5,685 nucleotides of DNA. Origin: Hydrogenothermaceae bacterium. Its GTDB lineage: Bacteria > Aquificota > Aquificia > Aquificales > Hydrogenothermaceae. Position 1 is the stretch's first letter, and each line of letters begins with the position of its first letter. The translations under genes were made by a program, and so were the position numbers. Below the pieces are notes generated by a model. The model was not told the origin of the DNA, searched no databases, and was given only the letters and a program-made list of their open reading frames with translations. Location: assembly GCA_012961365.1 (NCBI GenBank), contig DTZN01000180.1, positions 1 to 5,685 on the forward strand. The letters are read 5' to 3'. Below are positions 1 to 5,685 of the stretch, in pieces.

Positions 1-1194
1 ACTTTTAGAAAGTATTGTTTCCTCGTTTACTTCCCAACTTTCAGTAGGATTAAATATAACTAATTCTGCAGTTTCACCTTCTTTTATGGCAGGAGGTTTT
101 AAACCTATTTTTTTCATAGGTTCTGTAGCCAATACTTGAATTGCCCTATTTATATCAAAATAATCTTTTTTAACAAGTTCTAAAACAGTAGGAAGGGCAA
201 ATTGTAAACCAAGCATTCCCGGTGGACAGTTCTGATGTTCTAACATTTTTTCATGGTGAGCATGTGGAGCATGGTCTGTTGCTACAAAATCTATTATTCC
301 AGATGCTAGTCCCCATCTAACAGCTTCCACATCATCATGTTCTCTTAATGGAGGAGAAACTTTTGCTTTGCAATGAAAATCTAGCCATTCATCATCAGTT
401 AAAGATAAGTGATGAGGTGTGACTTCAGCAGTTATATTTGCTCCAAGAGCTTTTGCCCAAGCTACAGTTTCAACTGCTACTTTTGAAGAAATATGGCATA
501 TATGAACTGGCATACCTGTTCTAAGAGCTAATATACAGTCTCTAGCTACCATTGTATCCTCAGCTTCTGGTGGAAGTGGAGGAAGTCCTAAAGCAGCAGC
601 TATTTCTCCTTCATGAGCTACACCATTATTAGAAAGATTTAAATCTTCACAATGGTCTGCAACAAAACTGCCTATTGAGCTTGCATACTCTATTGCTTTT
701 CTCATAATAAATGAATCCATAACCGGAGCTCCATCATCAGTAAAGTATACTGCTCCTGCATCTTTTAATAACCACATTTCTGTTAATTGTTTTCCTTGTC
801 TTTTCTTTGTTATTGCCCCAGCAGGCAAAACTCTACAAAGTCCTACTTCTTCTCCTTTTTCTATTATATATCTAATTAAAGAAGGCTCATCTAAAGCAGG
901 AATAGTATTTGGCATACACACTACCGTAGTGTATCCTCCTGCTACTGCAGCCATTGAACCAGTTCTTATATCTTCTTTATATGTTTGTCCTGGGTCTCTA
1001 AAGTGAACATGTATATCACAAAAAGAAGGAGACACTATACAATCAGTAGCATCTATAATCTCACAACCAGCAAAAGGTTCTATATTTTTTTCTATTTTTT
1101 TTATTTTTCCTTTTTCTATAAGAATATCTAACTTCTTATTTATGTTATTTTCAGGGTCAACTACATGCCCATTTTTTATTAAAATAAGGCTCAA
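1..1194 (-). CDS. pyrC: Dihydroorotase, type I (3' end cut by window edge)
   Basis: Dihydroorotase reversibly cyclises N-carbamoyl-L-aspartate to dihydroorotate, the third step of cytosolic pyrimidine synthesis. My translation gives 398 residues open to the window edge; type I enzymes are about 420-430, so roughly 25-30 C-terminal residues lie outside. Seen in sequence: the metal motif DIHVHFRDPG (residues 60-69, His62 and His64), FTDDG (151-155, Asp153), His181 in ADHCED, His231 and His234 in VHICHISS, and ATDHAPH (305-311, catalytic Asp307). Asp153 matches the Aquifex aeolicus enzyme, where Asp replaces the carboxylated Lys of other types; that enzyme is known to need aspartate transcarbamoylase (PyrB) as a partner for activity, so the same is likely here (inference). 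The start is TTG at 1194: an in-frame TAA lies immediately upstream, a strong ribosome binding site is 8 bases away, and no ATG occurs before the conserved N-terminal GHVVDP. It is the last visible gene of the lepB-pyrC pair. Confidence 0.95.
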   Translation of the reverse strand, partial: MSLILIKNGHVVDPENNINKKLDILIEKGKIKKIEKNIEPFAGCEIIDATDCIVSPSFCDIHVHFRDPGQTYKEDIRTGSMAAVAGGYTTVVCMPNTIPALDEPSLIRYIIEKGEEVGLCRVLPAGAITKKRQGKQLTEMWLLKDAGAVYFTDDGAPVMDSFIMRKAIEYASSIGSFVADHCEDLNLSNNGVAHEGEIAAALGLPPLPPEAEDTMVARDCILALRTGMPVHICHISSKVAVETVAWAKALGANITAEVTPHHLSLTDDEWLDFHCKAKVSPPLREHDDVEAVRWGLASGIIDFVATDHAPHAHHEKMLEHQNCPPGMLGLQFALPTVLELVKKDYFDINRAIQVLATEPMKKIGLKPPAIKEGETAELVIFNPTESWEVNEETILSKS

Positions 1195-1202
1195 TTAACT
1201 AG

Positions 1203-1209
1203 CCTCCTT
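1203..1209 (-). promoter_or_regulatory. Ribosome binding site of pyrC
   Basis: AAGGAGG on the minus strand lies 8 bases before the TTG at 1194, in the 18-base gap after the lepB stop. It is the strongest Shine-Dalgarno sequence in the window. It fixes the rare TTG start, because an in-frame TAA immediately precedes that codon. Confidence 0.85.
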
Positions 1210-1212
1210 ATA

Positions 1213-1932
1213 TTACTTTATTATTTTTCCTATCCTTGTAAATCTAATCATCGGCTTTCTAAAATCAATAGAAAAGTAAATTATAAAAGCCCTGCCAATT
1301 ATATAATCATCAGGTACAAACCCCCACCATCTACTATCTCTACTGTTATCTCTATTATCTCCCATAACAAAATAGTGTCCATCTGGAACAGTTATAGGTC
1401 CAAAGTTTTTTTCATTACCTTCATATATTTCCATTATTGTATAGCAATATTTTTTATTATTATGATATTTTCTAATTGTGCATTCTTCATATTTCTTTGC
1501 ATATTCGTTATACTGTCTAAATTCTCCAATATACTTTCTTTCTAATACTTTTCCATTTACTTTAACTGTATCACCAATGATTTCTATTTTATCTCCCGGA
1601 AGACCTACTATTCTTTTTATGTAATCTATTTTTGGATTTTCTGGATATTTAAAAACTATAATATCTCCTCTATCAGGTTTTACTATTCTGTTTTTTATAG
1701 TGTAAAAATTTATGTTTGTAAAAGGTATACCAAAAGTCCAATCTCCATAAACAAACTTATTTACCAAAATAAAATCTCCAACAAGAAGGGTTGGTTTCAT
1801 TGAACCAGAAGGAATATTAAATGCTTGGACAAAAAACACCCTTATAAATGAAACTGCAATAATAATATATATTATGTTTTTTATACTACTCCATATACTT
1901 TTTTTTTCTTGCTTTTGCTCATTTTTATTCAT
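1213..1932 (-). CDS. lepB: Signal peptidase I (leader peptidase)
   Basis: This is a membrane-bound serine protease of family S26 (Ser/Lys dyad) that removes signal peptides from proteins exported by Sec or Tat. The 239-residue protein has a short Lys-rich cytoplasmic N-terminus (1-16), one hydrophobic anchor (about 17-36) and an extracytoplasmic catalytic domain. Visible motifs in order are the nucleophile box IPSGSMKPTL (40-49, catalytic Ser44), the general-base box YIKRIVGLPGD (104-114, catalytic Lys106) and the C-terminal box GDNRDNSRDSRWWG (191-204). All active-site elements are present, so it should be functional. Cys151 and Cys163 lie in the outer domain and could form a disulfide (inference; E. 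coli LepB has a Cys pair in its periplasmic domain). Escherichia coli LepB has two anchors; this one has one. The ATG at 1932 directly follows the TAG of the nuclease gene, and GGAGAG lies 8 bases upstream, so the two are probably translationally coupled. pyrC follows after 18 bases. Confidence 0.97.
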   Translation of the reverse strand: MNKNEQKQEKKSIWSSIKNIIYIIIAVSFIRVFFVQAFNIPSGSMKPTLLVGDFILVNKFVYGDWTFGIPFTNINFYTIKNRIVKPDRGDIIVFKYPENPKIDYIKRIVGLPGDKIEIIGDTVKVNGKVLERKYIGEFRQYNEYAKKYEECTIRKYHNNKKYCYTIMEIYEGNEKNFGPITVPDGHYFVMGDNRDNSRDSRWWGFVPDDYIIGRAFIIYFSIDFRKPMIRFTRIGKIIK

Positions 1933-2496
1933 CTATTTAACTCTCCATAAACCTCTTTGTTCCTTTCTTGCTTTTTTAAAGCATTTTCTAAAAAGTTTCT
2001 CATATTTCACATTTGGTGGAACAGTTAAAGGATATGCATACCCTTCACATATTATTACTGCATTTAACATTTTACCCTCTGGCAACCATACATAAGAAAG
2101 AAGTCTTCCGTATCTATCTTGTGGCTCCACATCAAATTCTAAAAAAATAGTTTTTCCTTTAGGTAATAATTTTTGGGTAAATTTTTTTGCAAGCTTACCA
2201 AGTTTGACTACTTCATGAATATTTTTATTGCTTTCTTTCGATTGAAGTTTTGCTCTTTTATTTATACGGCTTTCTGGAGTATCTATACCTATAAGTCTTA
2301 CTGTAAATCTTAGGTTTTTTAATGTTTTTTTATTATTAAAAGTTACCTTTGGAATTAAAACTACAATAGTATCTCCATCTATAACTCTAACAACTTTTGC
2401 TTTTACAAAATCTGGTTTAATTAAGTTTTTTGAAAATGATTGATTAAAGCTAATTAGACAAAAAAAGATTATTACTAAAACTTTCCTTATTTCCAC
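1933..2496 (-). CDS. Secreted thermonuclease-like (SNase-fold) nuclease
   Basis: Exported protein of the staphylococcal nuclease family, whose characterised members cut DNA and RNA with calcium. With the chosen GTG start it has 187 residues. Residues 1-22 form a typical signal peptide (MEIRK, then a hydrophobic core, then SFS before Lys23, a plausible signal peptidase I site). The SNase domain covers about 30-185: VIDGDTI (38-44, Asp40 and Asp42), VRLIGIDTPE (66-75, Arg67, Asp72, Glu75) and DRYGRLLSYVW (127-137, Arg131), matching the metal ligands and catalytic Arg35, Glu43 and Arg87 of S. aureus nuclease. About 11 extra residues sit between the first two motifs. The frame is open up to a TTG at 2565, which overlaps gltB by 14 bases and would put 23 unlikely residues, encoded partly by a hairpin, before the signal peptide. 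GTG at 2496 has a modest AGGGAAG upstream (2502-2508). Substrate and biological role are unknown. lepB follows with no gap. Confidence 0.88.
   Translation of the reverse strand: MEIRKVLVIIFFCLISFNQSFSKNLIKPDFVKAKVVRVIDGDTIVVLIPKVTFNNKKTLKNLRFTVRLIGIDTPESRINKRAKLQSKESNKNIHEVVKLGKLAKKFTQKLLPKGKTIFLEFDVEPQDRYGRLLSYVWLPEGKMLNAVIICEGYAYPLTVPPNVKYEKLFRKCFKKARKEQRGLWRVK
1941..1946 (-). promoter_or_regulatory. Ribosome binding site of lepB inside the nuclease gene
   Basis: GGAGAG on the minus strand lies 8 bases before the lepB ATG and falls inside the codons for the last residues (Trp-Arg-Val-Lys) of the nuclease. With the TAG stop directly touching the ATG, this arrangement favours translational coupling of the two genes. 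Confidence 0.7.
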
Positions 2497-2525
2497 TTTT
2501 TCTTCCCTATAAATATTTTTTAGAA

Positions 2526-2544
2526 TTAAAAAGGGCAAAGCCCT
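2526..2544 (-). terminator. Short hairpin plus T-run after gltB (weak terminator or attenuator)
   Basis: Eight bases after the gltB TAA the minus strand reads AGGGC-TTT-GCCCT followed by four more T residues. The stem has 5 base pairs, four of them G-C, with a 3-base loop. This has the form of an intrinsic terminator, but the stem is short, so it may only attenuate read-through into the nuclease, lepB and pyrC genes, or protect the gltB 3' end. It lies in the 55-base gap created by starting the nuclease at 2496. On the plus strand no T-run follows the stem, so it would act only on minus-strand transcripts. Confidence 0.45.
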
Positions 2545-2551
2545 AAAATGA

Positions 2552-5503
2552 TTATTTATTTTCAACCTTTACTTCATCTGTTTCTAAAGCAGGCTTTTTA
2601 GTTGAAACAGGTTCTACTTTTACAAAGTTATCAACTTCTTCATCAAAGTTTTCAAGTATTTTTGAAGCTATTTCACTACTTGTATAAGCTTTATGTTTTA
2701 TTAGTAATTTTTTAAGCTCTTCTATATCTTCTTCATCAAATTCTGTAATATGGACATAAGATTTATTTAATTTTTCTTCTAGCTTTTTATCTGGGTCATA
2801 GACATAAGCAACTCCTCCAGTCATTGCAGCACCAAAGTTTTTACCAGTTTCTCCTAACACTACAACTATTCCACCTGTCATATATTCACAGCAGTGTTCC
2901 CCTGTTCCTTCCACAACAGCTATAGCTCCACTATTTCTAACTGCAAATCTTTCACCTGCTTTTCCTGACGCAAATAACATACCGCCAGTTGCACCATATA
3001 AACAAGTATTACCCATTATTACATTTTCGTAAGAGTTTCCTTTAAATTCTTTAGGTGGTTTTATAACAATTAATCCTCCTGTCATTCCTTTGCCCACATA
3101 GTCATTAGCTTGTCCTGTAAGGATAAGTTCTAATCCTTTTACACAGAATGCCCCAAAAGACTGACCTGCGGTTCCGTGGAGGTTTAATTCTATTTTTCCT
3201 GTTTTTAACCCTTTATCTCCGTATCTTTTTGCTATTTCATGGGCTACTTTTGTTCCTATTGAACGATAAACATTTCTAACTACATAAAATCCAGCAAATA
3301 CTTCATCTTTTTCTATAAATGGAAGTGCATCTTTTAAAATTTCATCATCAAATGGTTTAGATGGTGGGTCATTTCTATCTAACTCACATTTAATAGCTTT
3401 ACCTTTTGGTGGTGGTGTTAGTATCACTGATAAATCTACAAATTTAGCTTTATAGTGGTCTGTAGGTATTTTTGGTTTTATAAGGTCAGTTCTACCAATA
3501 ATTTCGTCTAGTCTAATGTATCCTAAATCTGCCAGATATTGTCTTACTTCCTGTGCAAGATACTGGAGATATCTAATTACATGTTCAGGTTTTCCTTTGT
3601 ATTTTTCAATTAATGCAGGGTTTTGGGTTGTAATTCCAACAGGACAGGTGTTTAAATGACACTGTCTTGCCATTACACAACCTTCTGCTATCATTAAAGC
3701 AGTTCCAAATCCGTATTCTTCAGCTCCTAAAAGTGCTGCAACGATAATATCTCTTCCGTTTTTAATTCCACCATCAACTCTAAGTTTTACTCTTCCTCTT
3801 AAATCGTTATCTATTAAAACCCTTTGAACTTCTGATAAACCTAACTCCCAAACAGTTCCAGCATGCTTTATTGAAACAAGAGGAGATGCTCCTGTTCCAC
3901 CATCATGCCCTGATATATGGATAATATCTGCGAAAGCTTTTGCTACTCCAGAAGCAATGGTCCCAATACCTGTTTCAGAAACAAGCTTAACAATTACTTT
4001 AGCTCTAGGATTAATCATTTTAAGGTCATATATTAATTGTGCTAAATCTTCAATTGAATAAATATCATGGTGTGGTGGTGGAGAAATAAGGGTAGTTCCC
4101 GGTTTTGCTCTTCTTAAAAATGCAATATATACATCAACTTTTTTCCCTGGTAATTGTCCTCCTTCTCCCGGTTTTGCTCCTTGGGCAATTTTAATTTCAA
4201 TTTCTTCTGCACTGTTTAAATATTCAGCAGTAACTCCAAATCTTCCTGATGCAACCTGTTTTATCTTTGAATTTTTAATTGTTCCATATCTTGCAGGGTC
4301 TTCTCCACCTTCTCCAGAGTTTGATTTTCCACCTATTTTGTTCATGGCTTCTGCTATTGTTTCGTGGGCTTCTCTACTTAACGCTCCTACAGACATACCA
4401 GCTCCAACAAATCTTTTCATTATCTCTTCTATTGGCTCAACTTCATCAATAGAGATAGGTGGTCTATCACTTACTATTTCAAATAAATCTCTAACATTTA
4501 CAGGTTTTTCAAAGTAGGCAAGTTCAGAGAATTTTTTGTATTCTTCCCAGTTTTCTCCTCTAACAGCTCTATGTAGTGAAGTTAAAGCTTTTGGGTTCCA
4601 TGAGTGGAATTCTCCATCTCTTCTATGTCTATACTCACCTTCTTGAGGCCATTTCTTTAGTTCTTCAAATAATGCTTTGTTATATCTAATTAAAATTTCC
4701 TGAGCTATTTGTTTAACTCCTATTCCCCCAAGTTGAGATGGCGTTCCTGGAAAGTATTTATCTATAACTTCCTGTGATATTCCAAGTGCTTCAAACAGTC
4801 CAGAACCTCTATAACTTTTTATTGTTGCAATACCCATTTTAGACATTATTTTTAAAAGCCCTTCATTTATAGCTTTTCTGTATCTTTTTATAGCTTCCTC
4901 AAAAGTCAATCCTAATTTTTCATCTTCTTCAACAAGATTTTTGATTATTTGCACTGATAAATAAGGATTTACTAAAGTAGCTCCGTATCCAATTAAGAAA
5001 GCAATTGCATGGGTATCCCTTGCATCTGCAGTGTCAGCAATAATGCTAAATTTACTTCTTTTTCCTTTTCTTCCCATGTAAGCATTAATAGCGGCAACAG
5101 CAAGCCCCATAGGAATAGGAGCACCTTCTATAGATATATCTCTATCAGAAAGTATTATTATTTCTTTTCCATTATCTACTGCTTCTTCAACTCTTTGGCA
5201 AATTTCATCTAGTTTTGGCTCTAAAGCTGTATCATAGGGTTCAAAAATAGCAGGTATAATTTCTACTTTATCTGTAAATGTATCAATTATTTCTTTTAAT
5301 TCATTATCAAGAATTATTGGACTATCAAAAACTAGCTGATTTGCATGTTCTGGAGTTTCTGTTAAGAAATTTCCTTTTTTACCTACATAAGTTCTTAAAG
5401 ACATTACACTTTTTTCTCTAATTGGGTCAATTGGAGGGTTTGTAACTTGTGCAAACCTTTGCTTAAAGTATGTGTGCAGTAGTTTTGGTCTTTTTGATAC
5501 CAA
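2552..5503 (-). CDS. gltB: Glutamate synthase large subunit, lacking the N-terminal glutaminase domain
   Basis: GltB transfers the amide nitrogen of glutamine to 2-oxoglutarate to make two glutamates; with the electron-feeding GltD subunit (not in this window) it forms cytosolic NADPH-GOGAT. The open frame gives 983 residues, against about 1450-1500 for full GltB. Present in order are the central domain (about 1-230, with QVTNPPIDPIRE at 19-30), the FMN-binding synthase domain (about 290-670, with GMSVGALSREAHE at 369-381, SGHDGGTGASP at 531-541 and VDGGIKNGRD at 577-586), three cysteines for the 3Fe-4S cluster (Cys609, Cys615, Cys620, the same 6 and 5 residue spacing as in Azospirillum GltB) and the GXGXG beta-helix (about 740-905). 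The charged C-terminal tail (960-983) is unremarkable. The N-terminal class II amidotransferase domain with its catalytic Cys1 is absent. The apparent start, TTG at 5503, has no ribosome binding site; true GltB similarity begins near 5497, right at the join with a permease fragment. I regard this as a 5'-truncated gene, not a natural short form. Confidence 0.93.
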   Translation of the reverse strand: MVSKRPKLLHTYFKQRFAQVTNPPIDPIREKSVMSLRTYVGKKGNFLTETPEHANQLVFDSPIILDNELKEIIDTFTDKVEIIPAIFEPYDTALEPKLDEICQRVEEAVDNGKEIIILSDRDISIEGAPIPMGLAVAAINAYMGRKGKRSKFSIIADTADARDTHAIAFLIGYGATLVNPYLSVQIIKNLVEEDEKLGLTFEEAIKRYRKAINEGLLKIMSKMGIATIKSYRGSGLFEALGISQEVIDKYFPGTPSQLGGIGVKQIAQEILIRYNKALFEELKKWPQEGEYRHRRDGEFHSWNPKALTSLHRAVRGENWEEYKKFSELAYFEKPVNVRDLFEIVSDRPPISIDEVEPIEEIMKRFVGAGMSVGALSREAHETIAEAMNKIGGKSNSGEGGEDPARYGTIKNSKIKQVASGRFGVTAEYLNSAEEIEIKIAQGAKPGEGGQLPGKKVDVYIAFLRRAKPGTTLISPPPHHDIYSIEDLAQLIYDLKMINPRAKVIVKLVSETGIGTIASGVAKAFADIIHISGHDGGTGASPLVSIKHAGTVWELGLSEVQRVLIDNDLRGRVKLRVDGGIKNGRDIIVAALLGAEEYGFGTALMIAEGCVMARQCHLNTCPVGITTQNPALIEKYKGKPEHVIRYLQYLAQEVRQYLADLGYIRLDEIIGRTDLIKPKIPTDHYKAKFVDLSVILTPPPKGKAIKCELDRNDPPSKPFDDEILKDALPFIEKDEVFAGFYVVRNVYRSIGTKVAHEIAKRYGDKGLKTGKIELNLHGTAGQSFGAFCVKGLELILTGQANDYVGKGMTGGLIVIKPPKEFKGNSYENVIMGNTCLYGATGGMLFASGKAGERFAVRNSGAIAVVEGTGEHCCEYMTGGIVVVLGETGKNFGAAMTGGVAYVYDPDKKLEEKLNKSYVHITEFDEEDIEELKKLLIKHKAYTSSEIASKILENFDEEVDNFVKVEPVSTKKPALETDEVKVENK

Positions 5504-5505
5504 AG
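5485..5505. other. Chimeric junction between permease and gltB sequence
   Basis: On the minus strand, permease-like translation runs through Leu-Trp-Tyr to about 5497, while GltB-like translation begins at Ser-Lys-Arg-Pro from 5497, in another frame. The stretch TCAAAAAGAC (5488-5497) could belong to either side, since it reads as the end of Tyr-Gln-Lys-Asp in one frame and Ser-Lys-Arg in the other. The exact breakpoint cannot be fixed by eye. No insertion sequence end, tRNA gene or long direct repeat is visible at the join. Confidence 0.7.
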
Positions 5506-5685
5506 AGATATGGCAAGTAGTCCAAGACCTGATAAGATAAGAGGGATACTCTCCTCTATCCCCACCACATCAACAGAACCCATAGTAAATCTAATAATCT
5601 CAAAACTTTGTGACTCATCGCTTAGATAAAATAGTATCATCAGTGAAGCAGAGTAGAAAAAAGAGAGAGCAATCCCTACAAGTAG
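5498..5685 (-). pseudogene. FecCD/BtuC-type ABC transporter permease fragment
   Basis: Internal piece of an inner-membrane permease that, with a substrate-binding protein and an ATPase, imports iron-siderophore, haem or cobalamin compounds. The frame is open to the right window edge and shows about 62 residues before similarity ends: a membrane helix beginning LLVGIALSFFYSASLMILFY, then the conserved hinge RFTMGSVDVVG, then a second hydrophobic helix ending near LLAISLWY. These match the middle of BtuC (its VGVALG helix and MYWMMGG segment). The next expected element, the LGEE-type coupling region that contacts the ATPase, is missing: the frame passes into gltB sequence, reads about 32 meaningless codons and stops at 5404. 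The ATG at 5640 is an internal Met, not a start. All four Glu codons are GAG, unlike the neighbouring gltB. The substrate cannot be told. The protein resembles permeases of Campylobacterota from memory, but this is not verified. Confidence 0.75.

Noticed and set aside
1874..2095. Plus-strand open frame of 73 codons
   Set aside because: It lies antisense to lepB and the nuclease, both with complete family motifs. Its Phe/Leu/Ser-rich sequence is what the complement of AT-rich, Lys-rich coding DNA gives.
2510..2543. Promoter-like TTGCCC, 17 bases, TATTTA upstream of the nuclease
   Set aside because: Both boxes match the consensus poorly, and such patterns are common in AT-rich DNA. The -35-like box is part of the hairpin.
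5009..5212. Plus-strand open frame of 67 codons
   Set aside because: It lies antisense to conserved gltB sequence, with no recognisable domain and no ribosome binding site.
5543..5562. Inverted repeat GGGATA / TATCCC with an 8-base spacer
   Set aside because: It lies inside permease coding sequence, has only 6 base pairs and no T-run, and is likely chance.
5404..5640. A separate 78-residue small protein
   Set aside because: Its first two thirds are the interior of the permease fragment and the rest is gltB read out of frame. Its ATG is an internal Met of a frame open to the window edge.

Overview
All coding sequence here lies on the minus strand, so transcription runs from high to low coordinates. 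In that order the window holds: a piece of a FecCD-type ABC transporter permease (5685 to about 5500); a large glutamate synthase (gltB) reading frame without its N-terminal glutaminase domain (about 5500 to 2552); a secreted staphylococcal-nuclease-like protein (2496 to 1933); signal peptidase I, lepB (1932 to 1213); and dihydroorotase, pyrC (1194 to the window edge, missing its C-terminus). Intergenic gaps are short, and no stretch over 300 bases lacks a gene. I saw no tRNA, rRNA, CRISPR array, insertion sequence or riboswitch.

The DNA is AT-rich. The lepB protein has one membrane anchor, and PyrC has Asp where many relatives have a carboxylated Lys, as in the Aquifex aeolicus enzyme. Together with overall protein character this suggests a low-GC thermophile of the Aquificota (Hydrogenothermaceae such as Sulfurihydrogenibium or Persephonella). 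That placement is inference from memory of the families; no search was run.

The genes from gltB to pyrC look like one transcription unit of housekeeping functions: nitrogen assimilation, an exported nuclease, removal of signal peptides and pyrimidine synthesis. The nuclease stop codon directly abuts the lepB start, and lepB and pyrC are 18 bases apart with a strong ribosome binding site between them. A short hairpin followed by T residues sits just after gltB and may partly separate it from the downstream genes.

The main oddity is at the right end. Recognisable permease sequence stops and recognisable GltB sequence begins, in a different frame, within about 20 bases near 5485-5505. Neither protein is complete across this point, and the apparent GltB start has no ribosome binding site. 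A chimeric join (assembly, amplification or metagenome binning artefact) is the simplest reading; a real rearrangement is the alternative. I see no evidence of a new biological system: the rest is ordinary core metabolism.
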